Of a stretch of 64,000 nucleotides of DNA, positions 9,476 through 17,672 are shown one piece after another; the stretch's first letter is position 1; each line of letters starts with the position of its first letter. A program made the position numbers and the translations under genes. The DNA is from Candidatus Nezhaarchaeota archaeon (lineage in GTDB: Archaea > Thermoproteota > Methanomethylicia > Nezhaarchaeales > WYZ-LMO8). The notes beneath the pieces are model-generated. The model did no database searches. It saw only the letters and a list, made by a program, of their open reading frames with translations, and was not told where the DNA came from. Location: contig JANXDO010000002.1 of the NCBI GenBank assembly GCA_025059375.1, forward strand, positions 1-64,000, written 5' to 3'.

Positions 9476-10882
9476 TCACCCTTCAACTCTCTTAACTCTT
9501 ATTACTTGCTCGTCTCCTCTAAGCCCGTAAGTTAAGATTGCTAGGTCTCCAAGCTTAACTTCATTTAATTGTCTAAGTAGCTTGAATGTTTCTTCTAGAC
9601 CCTCATCATAGCTTGACGCTTTAACCAAGTAGCCTTTAACTCCCCATAGTATGTTTATCTGCCTTAAGACCTTAATGTTTGGTGTTCCAACATAGAAGTC
9701 TACTGTTGGCCTCATTAGTGATGCTAGTCTAGCTGTATTGCCATAGACGCTGTAGATTATGAGCTTAGCTTTCAAGTCCTCAGCTAGTGATATGACCCCC
9801 TTAGTGAAGCTTGCCCATAGACTCTTAGCTTCACGATGCCTTGTTACCTGCAAGTTTTCCTCAGCAACCTTGATTATCCTCCTTAACCACTTTACAGCCT
9901 CAATTGGATACTTACCTACAGCTGTCTCTCCAGTTAACATGAGGGCGTCAACACCTTCAGATACTGCAGCGTTGATGTCGACGACCTCAGCTCTCGTTGG
10001 TACTGGACTATCCATCATTGACTCTAAAAGTTGAGTAGCAATTATCACGGGCCTCTCCATATCTATAGCCTTGCTAACTATGAGTCTCTGAAGTCGTGGG
10101 ACATTCTCTAGCCCCATAGCCATACCTAAGTCTCCTCGAGCAACGAGCACGGCATCAGCTGCCTCCACTATTTCATCAAGGTTCTCAATAGCAGACTTAG
10201 TCTCTATCTTAGCTATTACCTTGACGTCTTCGTGCCCCCACCTCTTCAGTATGCTGCGTAGGGACAGAATGTCTGCTGGAGTCCTCACGTAGCTTAAGCC
10301 TAAGTAGTCTACGTTACGATTCAAAGCGAACTTTAAGTCAGCTAAGTCCTTGTCGGTTAATGCTGGGAGCTCGAAGTCTTTGTTTAAGACGGCTAGAGAC
10401 TTCCTAGACCATATGACGGCATCGGTTAAAGCCATTAACTCCTTGTAATTTGAAGTCACATCGAGGACTTGTAGCTTCACCTTACCGTCATCCATTAGTA
10501 TGACGTCCTCAACATCCAGGAGCTCGTAAACCACCTTAACTGGTAGAGGTACTTCATGCTTATCTGCAGACCCCTTATCACTTAAAATCAACTTTACTTT
10601 ATCACCTCTCTTAAGTTGAATCACTCCATTAATCTCACCAAGCCTAATCGATGAGCCACGCAAATCTCCTATAAGTGTTAAAGGTCTCCTCAAGAGCTCT
10701 TCAACCTTAAACAAGTTGTCTATAACGTGTGACCAGAAGGAGTGGTCTCCATGAGCAAAGTTTATCCTAAATCCTGAAACTCCAGCTTCAACTAGCTTAA
10801 GTATAGTCTCAAAGCTGCTAGATGATGGCCCCAGTGAGGCTATAATCTTCGTCTTAACATCTTTAACCATAGGATTCAACAT
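9476..10882 (-). CDS. pyk: Pyruvate kinase
   Basis: 468 residues, the short form lacking a C-terminal phosphotransferase-like extension. It makes pyruvate and ATP from phosphoenolpyruvate and ADP, the last step of glycolysis. Visible signatures: KTKIIASLGPSS at the N-terminus, FRINFAHG (substrate loop), the B domain around residues 65-165, AKIET with the catalytic lysine, ARGDLGM (metal and substrate site) and LTGETAVGKYP. The start ATG at 10882 lies about 25 bases after a TATA box, so the mRNA appears leaderless. No other glycolytic genes are near. Confidence 0.95.
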   Translation of the reverse strand: MLNPMVKDVKTKIIASLGPSSSSFETILKLVEAGVSGFRINFAHGDHSFWSHVIDNLFKVEELLRRPLTLIGDLRGSSIRLGEINGVIQLKRGDKVKLILSDKGSADKHEVPLPVKVVYELLDVEDVILMDDGKVKLQVLDVTSNYKELMALTDAVIWSRKSLAVLNKDFELPALTDKDLADLKFALNRNVDYLGLSYVRTPADILSLRSILKRWGHEDVKVIAKIETKSAIENLDEIVEAADAVLVARGDLGMAMGLENVPRLQRLIVSKAIDMERPVIIATQLLESMMDSPVPTRAEVVDINAAVSEGVDALMLTGETAVGKYPIEAVKWLRRIIKVAEENLQVTRHREAKSLWASFTKGVISLAEDLKAKLIIYSVYGNTARLASLMRPTVDFYVGTPNIKVLRQINILWGVKGYLVKASSYDEGLEETFKLLRQLNEVKLGDLAILTYGLRGDEQVIRVKRVEG

Positions 10883-10902
10883 GAAGTTAGAGGAACTCTA
10901 CA

Positions 10903-10910
10903 CTATAAAT
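10903..10910 (-). promoter_or_regulatory. TATA box of pyruvate kinase, leaderless start
   Basis: On the minus strand CATTTATAG is centred near 10907. Archaeal transcription starts about 26 bases downstream, which coincides with the ATG at 10882, predicting an mRNA with almost no 5' leader. Confidence 0.5.
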
Positions 10911-10921
10911 GTATATTATCC

Positions 10922-11460
10922 TTAGAAGCTACCTCGTCTCACCATCCTACTACATGAGAGGAGGTCGTTTAAAGCTTCACGAATATCATCTCTAAGAACC
11001 TCTTCAGATGATGACCGCTCAATAACCTTAACTCTCTCCTTAACTTCATCTTTAAGTAGCCTATAATGTAGGCTTTAATTTACCATTCATTCTGTCCAAG
11101 TATACGTAGATACCGAGACCATCAACATCGAAGACTTGAATTATGAAGGAAGTAATTCTATTTAAATCATCCGCATGGATCATTGGTCTACGAACCCCTA
11201 CGACTATTAGTGGTTCATGCTCTAGCACATAATCAAATACATGAGGTACACTAGAGAAGCCCATAACAGCATGGTTTTCATGAAGCTCGCAGTCTCATTA
11301 TCGTAACCGGTACTAACACCCCGCTTGACGTCGAGGTTGCCTGCTCTATTGTGCCTGAATCCGTATCGTTTCGGTCTACATCGAGTATGCAAAGCCTGTA
11401 ACCATAACCTAGTATAGCTAATCCTACCTTTAACGGTAGGAAACTTCAACTTACAACCGG
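10922..11460 (-). pseudogene. Decayed protein-coding gene, family not recognised
   Basis: Coding-like stretches follow one another in different minus-strand frames: about 11455-11280 (LGYGYRLCILDVDRND), 11280-11061 (GFSSVPHVFDYVLEHEPL then LIVVGVRRPMIHADDL) and 11075-10922 (RLLKDEVKERVKVIERSSS). Each shows normal amino-acid composition and ends in a stop that a frame change would bypass. The simplest reading is one former gene of about 170 residues with at least two frameshifts. The longest intact frame, 11061-11264, has no independent start signal. I do not recognise the family. Its remains fill the gap between pyruvate kinase and the divergent MFS gene. Confidence 0.4.
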
Positions 11461-11497
11461 TCTCGATGGTGACGTCAAGCTCCTCTTTAAGGGAAAG

Positions 11498-11505
11498 TTT
11501 TAAAT
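11498..11505 (+). promoter_or_regulatory. TATA box deciding the MFS start at 11529
   Basis: TTTTAAAT at 11498-11505 is preceded by a purine-rich BRE-like stretch and lies 26 bases before a GTG at 11529. It sits downstream of the longer possible start at 11466, so the shorter protein is favoured. Confidence 0.5.
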
Positions 11506-11528
11506 TGACTTTGCCTTCACTCATTGCT

Positions 11529-12953
11529 GTGAAGGCTAAGTACGCTGCTTTGATTGCCAGCGGATTATCATCCTTCTTGACCCCCTTCATAGCTTCTGCA
11601 ATAAATGTTGCTCTTCCATCGATTGGTAGGGAGTTTAGAGTTGATGCTGTGACTCTTGGCTGGATAGTTTCATCTTACCTCCTCGTGGCTGGGATGCTAT
11701 CTCTCTCCTTTGGGAGGTTGTCCGACATTAGGGGTTGGAGGAGGATCTTCATTGTGGGGTTATTGATCTCCACTACTGCTTCAATACTATCATCGATGTC
11801 GCCGACAGCCTACTTCTTAATTGCTTTTAGGGTGGTGCAAGGAGTTGGAGGAGCAATGATGTTCGCTACATCAATGGCTATCCTCACATCAATCTTCCCT
11901 CCCAACGAGAGGGGGAAGGCTATTGGGATTAATACTGGGATGGTCTACGTGGGGGCAACTGCTGGACCCTCCCTTGGTGGATTTATTACTCAGAATCTTG
12001 GTTGGAGGGTCCTCTTCCTGGTTACTGGTGCTATTAGCTTGGTAAGCCTCATAGTTGCTCTGCTCTACTTAAGTGGTGATTGGGCTGAGGCTGTTGACGA
12101 GAAGTTTGACTATAAGGGCTCAGTTCTCTACGGCTTCATGTTCTTCTCCTTGATTTATGGTCTCTCAGAGTCTATACACTTCTTCATCCTCCTCGGCGTC
12201 ACACTACTTGCCCTCTTAATTTTCTTAGAGGCTAGAGTTGAGAGTCCAGTCTTCCCCGTCCACTTATTTCTTAGAAATCAGCTGTTCCTTTTTTCAAGTA
12301 TTGCAGCTCTAATCAACTATGCTGCAATCTTTGCCTCTGGCTACTTAATGAGCCTATATCTTCAGCTGATTAAGGGTCTTGACTCTCAAGCAGCAGGAGT
12401 TATCCTGCTATTTCAACCTGTTGTGATGGCTATCTCAGCACCAATTGCTGGGTGGCTCTCAGATAGGATAGAGCCTAGAGTGGTTGCATCAGTGGGTATG
12501 GCTGTGACAACCTTAAGCTTAGCCCTGCTCTCATCAATAAGTGAGGCAACCGACGTCAATAACATAATAGTCTACTTGGTGTTGATGGGCCTCGGTATAG
12601 GTCTATTTAGTTCCCCAAACACTAACGCCATGATGAGCTCAGTCGATAGGAGGTTCTTTGGGGTAGCTTCAGCTACTGTCGCGACGATGCGTGTAATTGG
12701 TCAGACTCTGAGCATGGCTATAGCCATGTTGATAGCGTCGATTGTTGTGGGGAGGGTAGAGATAACAATGGAGGTCTACGTTAAGTTCATTGAAAGCTTA
12801 AACTTGACGTTCAAGGTGTCTGCAATCCTCTGCTTCATCGGGATATTTATGTCGCTTGGAAGGGGGAGGTTGAGGAGAAGTGAATCTACTCGATTAGCTC
12901 TTAATTGTGGTTCACGTAGCCGCTTCAACTTGAATAATCATGCCTCCACATAG
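11529..12953 (+). CDS. MFS drug/organic-ion efflux transporter, DHA2 (EmrB/QacA) type
   Basis: 474 residues, almost entirely hydrophobic, with about 14 membrane segments. Motifs: INVALPSIGREF in helix 1 (the DHA2 pattern, normally D..IVNVALP), GRLSDIRGWRRIF in the helix 2-3 loop, RVVQGVGGAMMFA (motif B/C region) and a second-half loop GWLSDRIEPR. This family exports drugs, dyes or organic ions by proton antiport. An ATG at 11466 would add 21 residues, but a TATA-like box (11498-11505) lies between, so GTG 11529 is taken and the mRNA is probably leaderless. No linked regulator; substrate unknown. Confidence 0.85.
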   Translation: MKAKYAALIASGLSSFLTPFIASAINVALPSIGREFRVDAVTLGWIVSSYLLVAGMLSLSFGRLSDIRGWRRIFIVGLLISTTASILSSMSPTAYFLIAFRVVQGVGGAMMFATSMAILTSIFPPNERGKAIGINTGMVYVGATAGPSLGGFITQNLGWRVLFLVTGAISLVSLIVALLYLSGDWAEAVDEKFDYKGSVLYGFMFFSLIYGLSESIHFFILLGVTLLALLIFLEARVESPVFPVHLFLRNQLFLFSSIAALINYAAIFASGYLMSLYLQLIKGLDSQAAGVILLFQPVVMAISAPIAGWLSDRIEPRVVASVGMAVTTLSLALLSSISEATDVNNIIVYLVLMGLGIGLFSSPNTNAMMSSVDRRFFGVASATVATMRVIGQTLSMAIAMLIASIVVGRVEITMEVYVKFIESLNLTFKVSAILCFIGIFMSLGRGRLRRSESTRLALNCGSRSRFNLNNHAST

Positions 12954-13022
12954 CCTTTAATACCCTATGTTTAAGCAAGCTTCAAGTGATTGAGTGGTGG
13001 TCTAGGTCTTTAGCCAACCCCA

Positions 13023-14183
13023 TCACTTCTTCTTGGACCTCTTAACCTTCTCAGTCCTCTCCTCCTCAACCTTCTCCTCGCTCGCCGCTATGCCTACACC
13101 TATGAGCCTCTTCAGTGCTGAGTCCAAAAACTTTATGTAGACTCCTCTCTGACCAACAAATGCTCCAAACTCCTCCTTAACCTTTACCATTAGGTTTGGC
13201 CCGGCAAAGTCAGCGTCAACTATGTGCTTGTGGATCCAAGCTACTGGATGTATCGCTCTTACAAGCTCATTGAAGTTTAGCGTCAGCTCTATCGCTCTAA
13301 GTTTGAGGTCTGCCTCCTTCTCGATCTTAGTTATCCTCTCGCCGCCCTTGCCTATGAGTCGAGCTAGGTAGCCCTCCTTAACTATCACTAAGGCGTCTGG
13401 AACGTTCTCGGCTGTTATCTCGAAGCTCCTCTTGTCGTCTATTAAGTCTAGGACCGTCACCACATCAGCGTCTGGAGCGTAGATCCTAGCCAGGTCGATG
13501 ACGCTCCTCTCAACGTTGTTCAATGGCCTCTTCCTCATCTTCATCTCGAGCAAGAGCCTTATGCCCTTCTTAGCCCCAGGCCTCACTATGTCCTTCAACC
13601 CTAAATCCACGACCTTGGCTGCCTCCTCTCCAAGAAGAACCTCTCTAAGCATCACGACCCCGCTGGCTTCCACTCCCAAGACGCTTTGAAGCACTGGATC
13701 TCCAGCTATTAAGAGCTTGCTTCCACGACCAACCCTCATGAACGCCTCTATTATGCTCTCTGGCATGACGACTTGAGCATCGTCAACGAATATCACGGAC
13801 TCGTCGAACGTCCTGCCCCTCAAGTAGTGAGAGTCCGCGAACAATAGCTTTCCCTCGCGTATCAGCTTCTCAACGTCTTGCCACTCAACTAGCCCAGTTA
13901 ATATGTCCTTTAGGTAGGCCGAGGCTATATCGTAGTACAGCGTTCCAGCCTCAATTGAGGTTACGTCCTTGCCGCTCACGACGTCGACGACCGGCTTAAC
14001 TATCACGAACCTCTTGTACTTGCCCTCAACGACGCTGTCAATTCCATATGCAACGCTGAGCAAGCTCTTGCCGGTGCCTGTTGGACCGAAGACCCCCACG
14101 ACTTCGTAGCTATCGTCCTTTAGAGCCTTAATGAGCTCCTCCTGCCCACGGCTCATGGGCTTTATGCTCTCGAGCAACTTCAA
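13023..14183 (-). CDS. PhoH-like ATPase with KH RNA-binding domain
   Basis: 386 residues. The N-terminal P-loop ATPase of PhoH type has Walker A GPTGTGKS (33-40) and Walker B VIFVDDAQ, with the family's GDP(V)LQ sensor segment. Around residue 280 a KH-type fold follows (GYLARLIGKGGERITKIEK, with the GxxG loop), and the tail is strongly basic (KVKRSKKK). The combination points to an ATP-driven RNA-binding or RNA-remodelling protein, conserved in archaea; PhoH relatives are tied to RNA decay or ribosome work. A TATA-like box (AGCTTTTAAG, minus strand, about 14242-14251) lies upstream. It seems to be a single-gene unit. Confidence 0.8.
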   Translation of the reverse strand: MKLLESIKPMSRGQEELIKALKDDSYEVVGVFGPTGTGKSLLSVAYGIDSVVEGKYKRFVIVKPVVDVVSGKDVTSIEAGTLYYDIASAYLKDILTGLVEWQDVEKLIREGKLLFADSHYLRGRTFDESVIFVDDAQVVMPESIIEAFMRVGRGSKLLIAGDPVLQSVLGVEASGVVMLREVLLGEEAAKVVDLGLKDIVRPGAKKGIRLLLEMKMRKRPLNNVERSVIDLARIYAPDADVVTVLDLIDDKRSFEITAENVPDALVIVKEGYLARLIGKGGERITKIEKEADLKLRAIELTLNFNELVRAIHPVAWIHKHIVDADFAGPNLMVKVKEEFGAFVGQRGVYIKFLDSALKRLIGVGIAASEEKVEEERTEKVKRSKKK

Positions 14184-14279
14184 GGCATGACACCACCGTG
14201 GACTGATTAGCAGTCAATACTGTGCTGGACAGAGACATAAACTTAAAAGCTGGTAGAAGGCTGCTGTGCAGCTCATAAG

Positions 14280-15050
14280 CTAGATGAAGAGGAGTGTTAG
14301 TAGGAGGGCCATGATACCGCTGAGGTATATGCCATCAAATGTCCCCGCTCCACCTATACTCACCAATGGTGATTGGAGCTTATCGAGGTGTCTAATCAGG
14401 TTGACTATGTCTGCTCCAATTAGAGTCCCAATTACTGCTCCACTGTAAGCTATAGCTGGCGCAAACTCCATCACGTTAATTAAGCTCGCCAAAAGTATTG
14501 TTGAGAGAGCAGCTATTAATGGAGGTACTAGTGCTGGCACAACAATGCCGACGCCTGGAATAATTCTTGAGGTTACATGTGATATTAAGGAGACGATCGC
14601 CATGACCCCTAGGAAGACTAAGGTTGATCGGTGAGGGTCATTGCTTAGAGCCATTAGTGAGAGCATTAATGTGGAAATTAAGATTGGGATCACTGCTCCC
14701 CCCACATTCACACCAATTACCATCTTAGGGACTACGAACCTTATCCTAGGGACTGGATATGGAATGCCAAAGAAGTACACGTATCGCATCTCAACCTTAA
14801 TTTCAGGCATAATCGTTCGTCTTGGGATCTCCACGACCGCTATGTTGACGAAGCTAAAGAGTATTGAAAGCAAGATCATAACTAAGGCTATAGCATAGCT
14901 CACTGGTGGGCTTAGCCCTAGGGGTTGAAATGCTTGTGCTAATGCTTGGGGGATGAAGTAGAGCCATATGAGTGGAGTTAAAGCTAGTAGAACTAGGAGG
15001 AACATGAGCATTGGGTGTGATGGCAGTTGCAGTATGACCTTCCTCTTCAT
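14280..15050 (-). CDS. DUF1614 integral membrane protein
   Basis: 256 residues with about seven hydrophobic segments, beginning after a short basic tail (MKRK). Family marks: NVGGAVIPILIS in the middle, SRIIPGVGIVVPALVPP, YSGAVIGTLIGADIVNL and GAGTFDGIYLSGI near the end. DUF1614 proteins are widespread in archaea and some bacteria and have no assigned function. ATG at 15050 follows a GGAG-type site, and a TATA-like box lies near 15083-15094. A 24-residue membrane peptide is encoded just upstream on the same strand. Confidence 0.85.
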   Translation of the reverse strand: MKRKVILQLPSHPMLMFLLVLLALTPLIWLYFIPQALAQAFQPLGLSPPVSYAIALVMILLSILFSFVNIAVVEIPRRTIMPEIKVEMRYVYFFGIPYPVPRIRFVVPKMVIGVNVGGAVIPILISTLMLSLMALSNDPHRSTLVFLGVMAIVSLISHVTSRIIPGVGIVVPALVPPLIAALSTILLASLINVMEFAPAIAYSGAVIGTLIGADIVNLIRHLDKLQSPLVSIGGAGTFDGIYLSGIMALLLTLLFI

Positions 15051-15111
15051 TAAACAACAGCTCCAAGACTATATCAGCTCAACACTTATTAAACCTTTAG
15101 AGAAGACTAAG

Positions 15112-15186
15112 CTACTTCCTCTTAACTATAGCCACTATTATCACTGCAAGTAGTGCAACTATTAAGACTAGAATGTCTGAGGTCAT
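15112..15186 (-). CDS. 24-residue single-helix membrane peptide
   Basis: ATG at 15186 is preceded by a strong GGAGGGGTGG ribosome site at normal spacing and by a TATA-like box (about 15225-15238). The peptide starts MTSDI, has about 17 hydrophobic residues (LVLIVALLAVIIVAIV) and ends KRK, the layout of a small membrane protein with its C-terminus in the cytoplasm. It lies 61 bases upstream of the DUF1614 membrane protein on the same strand and could be its partner. Good expression signals rather than homology support it. Confidence 0.55.
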   Translation of the reverse strand: MTSDILVLIVALLAVIIVAIVKRK

Positions 15187-15397
15187 GGAGTCCACCCCTC
15201 CAAGCTATCATAGCGTAATAGCTAGGTGGTTTAAGTATTAAGCTTAATTTCATAGCTGTAGTAGTGGTGATCACGACTTGAGGAGCGTTCACTAGGTCGC
15301 ATTGATGGCTTAGCTTAAGCTCTACTAGATTAATTCATGAGCGATTTCTAGCTGGGTTAATTTAATATCCTCCTAGATATGTATCGAGTGTTTTGCT

Positions 15398-15814
15398 GTG
15401 ACTGGCCCTAGTGAGGGTAAGATTAAGCTTGATGCACAAATTTACTTGAATGGTGAGCTGCTAGAAGATGCAGAGGTCTACATTCACGTTAAAGGCTATT
15501 CCCTAGCTAGAGTCACGCACTTAGACGTTGAACATCGAAGGATAAATGAATTCTTAAGACCTGGCTCAGGCTCATTCCTCAAGGTTGTTGGCATTAAGGG
15601 CGGCTTCACCGTGATTGGTGGGGATTGGAGCCTCGTTGTGAAGAGCTCTATGCTCAGCGACCTATTGCCATTAGGTGAGGAGACCTATGCTTGGGTTGGA
15701 GGTAAGTTGGGAGGGCTATACGTAGGCTTTAAGAAGGTGTACGTTGAGAAGCTCGAGGACAAGGCCATTAGGATCTTTAATGTAGCTCCTAAGCAGTCTA
15801 AATGGTCACGGTGA
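15398..15814 (+). CDS. Hypothetical protein, 138 residues
   Basis: A small soluble protein without signal peptide or membrane helix. It has a mix of beta-rich segments (IKLDAQIYLNGELLEDAEVYI, GGFTVIGGDWSLVV) and ends in a basic tail. I do not recognise the family. GTG at 15398 lies about 30 bases after a TATA-like box (TTAATTTAATA, near 15355-15367), so the mRNA is likely leaderless. It stands alone between the DUF1614 gene and an MFS gene, on the opposite strand to the former. Confidence 0.65.
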   Translation: MTGPSEGKIKLDAQIYLNGELLEDAEVYIHVKGYSLARVTHLDVEHRRINEFLRPGSGSFLKVVGIKGGFTVIGGDWSLVVKSSMLSDLLPLGEETYAWVGGKLGGLYVGFKKVYVEKLEDKAIRIFNVAPKQSKWSR

Positions 15815-15925
15815 AGCTCATCTCTGCATCTCTAGGCTCACAGTTAAAGTTCATCAAAGCTAAGTCGCTGCTAACGAAATGGATATTTACGTAGTTGTGT
15901 AGCTCAGCAGAGGAGGCATTATTGA

Positions 15926-17113
15926 ATGCGTCGTGAATCCATGGTCTTAGCTGCTTCCTTCTCTACAGCATTCATGGCTTATGGCGTCCGCTACACCTTC
16001 AGCATGCTGCTGCCAGAGATGATGGGGGAGCTCAACTTAACTAACACTCAAGCTGGCTTAATGTACACCAGCTTCCTGACCCTATACACGGTAGCTTCAG
16101 TTCTCGTTGGCTTCTTAGTTGACGTTGAGGGGGTCAAGAGGACGATGCTAAAGTTCCTCCCACTCTTTGGTCTTGGGACGGGGTTGATGTCCTTAACTTT
16201 CTCTGATTGGAGTGGAGCCATCTTTTTCGGCATAGCTGGCTTAGGTGCTTCAGCTTGTTGGACGCCGCTCATAGTTTGGGTTCAGAAGGCCTATCAATTT
16301 AGGCGAGGATTGTTTCTAGGGGTACTTCAAGTTGGCTGCAACATGGGCTTCGGGGTCTTGGGGGTGCTGATACCATTGATGCTGCCTCATCTAGGTTGGA
16401 GGGGTTGTTGGGCTATGTTAGGGGTGTTATCGATGGCTTGGTTAATGCCCTTAATTGTCATGGCGCACGAGCCGATCATCGAGAGTACTCGAGAGAGAAG
16501 CTTATTGAAGCATGTTAAGGGCTTTAAAGCTTTATTGAGAAGCAGACAATTCTGGTTTGGTGGCTCATCCTACATGTTAGCAGCTTTCGCCATAATGGTC
16601 CCAATGACCTTCACGAAGGCGTATGCAAATCTCGAGTTGAACGTAAGCTCAGAAGCTGCTACAGCACTCTTCACTGTAATAGGATTTGTGGGGATAGCTG
16701 GATCACTACTACTTCCACCACTATCAGATAAACTAGGCAGGAGAAGCTCAATCTTAATGTGCAACTCAATAATGGCTATTGGGCTATTAGGCTCAATGAT
16801 CACGATCCCCTCATTCACGCACATAGCTTTGTGGAGCGCCATAATCGGATTAAGCTATGGAGCCATATGGCCCCTATATGCAGCCCTGATTAAGGACCTC
16901 TACACTTGGAGTGTTGTGGGGTCTATAATGGGCTCCTGGACCATGATGTGTGGCATCGGCCTCTTACTCTCACCAGCAGTGGGTGGACTAATAACTGATG
17001 TCTTCAGTAGCTATAAGCCCACGTACTTCATGGCGTTCACCACAGCATTAGCATCCATGGTGCTCACACTCCCAATAAAGAAGATTAAGCTAAGTAAAGT
17101 TAAGGATAATTAA
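15926..17113 (+). CDS. MFS transporter, 12-helix organic anion/monocarboxylate-like type
   Basis: 395 residues with 12 predicted membrane helices. Features include LPEMMGELNLTNTQAGLMYT at the first loop, a weak motif A (DVEGVKR), GLGASACWTPLIVWVQKAY in helix 4-5, and DKLGRRSSILMCN in the second-half motif A. The architecture matches the OFA/MCT-like or YbfB-like branch, carriers of organic acids and similar anions. It is clearly related to the MFS gene at 23505-24734 (same helix 4 pattern, ASAWTPMV there), so the genome has at least two members. A GAGGAGG ribosome site lies at about 15911 before the ATG. Confidence 0.85.
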   Translation: MRRESMVLAASFSTAFMAYGVRYTFSMLLPEMMGELNLTNTQAGLMYTSFLTLYTVASVLVGFLVDVEGVKRTMLKFLPLFGLGTGLMSLTFSDWSGAIFFGIAGLGASACWTPLIVWVQKAYQFRRGLFLGVLQVGCNMGFGVLGVLIPLMLPHLGWRGCWAMLGVLSMAWLMPLIVMAHEPIIESTRERSLLKHVKGFKALLRSRQFWFGGSSYMLAAFAIMVPMTFTKAYANLELNVSSEAATALFTVIGFVGIAGSLLLPPLSDKLGRRSSILMCNSIMAIGLLGSMITIPSFTHIALWSAIIGLSYGAIWPLYAALIKDLYTWSVVGSIMGSWTMMCGIGLLLSPAVGGLITDVFSSYKPTYFMAFTTALASMVLTLPIKKIKLSKVKDN

Positions 17114-17167
17114 GTTAAGCTTGTTACTTGAAGACTAAAACTTAAGTTTAACGTCATTAAGAGAAGT

Positions 17168-17593
17168 TTGGTGTACGTTTTGAGTGATGAATTGAGAAAT
17201 AGGTTGCTTAAAGTATTTAGGCAAGATCCATATGCTAAGTTTCTTGGGATAGAGCTTCTTGAAGTGAGAGATGGCTATAGTAAGGCTGCTTTAACTGTTC
17301 AGGATTTTATGTTGAACTTTCACGGAGTTGCTCACGGCGGCTTAATAGCATCCTTAGCTGATGCCGCCTTTGCAGCAGCAAGCAATTCTCATAATAAAAA
17401 AGCTGTGGCACTCTCATTGAATATAAATTACCGTAAACCAGCCAGAGTGGGTGACGTACTCATAGCTGAAGCGTTTGAGGAAAGTCTAGGTAAAATTACT
17501 GCCACGTATAGAATTGCAGTTAAGAATTCTGAAGACAACTTAGTGGCTGTAGGTCAAGGTCTAGTATACAGGATGGAGGAGTCCATTTTATAG
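17168..17593 (+). CDS. PaaI-family hotdog-fold acyl-CoA thioesterase
   Basis: 141 residues. The HGVAHGGLIASLADAAFAAA stretch is the active-site helix of the PaaI/4-hydroxybenzoyl-CoA thioesterase group, with the catalytic aspartate in LADAA. The second half (LNINYRKPARVGDVLIAEA) completes the hotdog fold. These tetrameric cytoplasmic enzymes cut acyl- or aryl-CoA esters, in PaaI's case clearing dead-end CoA esters in aromatic-acid degradation. The start is TTG 17168 or GTG 17171. It follows the MFS carrier by 54 bases with its own TATA-like element, so common control is possible but not shown. Confidence 0.85.
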   Translation: MVYVLSDELRNRLLKVFRQDPYAKFLGIELLEVRDGYSKAALTVQDFMLNFHGVAHGGLIASLADAAFAAASNSHNKKAVALSLNINYRKPARVGDVLIAEAFEESLGKITATYRIAVKNSEDNLVAVGQGLVYRMEESIL

Positions 17594-17672
17594 AGGATTT
17601 CACTCAATCACATTAATGAGCTATGTGAAGCTAGAACAAGAAAAAGGAAGAGTTTTATGTTAGAGTTTTATG

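Noticed and set aside
11222-11590. Minus-strand 122-codon frame over the MFS start
   Set aside because: It is mainly the antisense shadow of the MFS gene; the coding-like pattern in this area lies in other frames.
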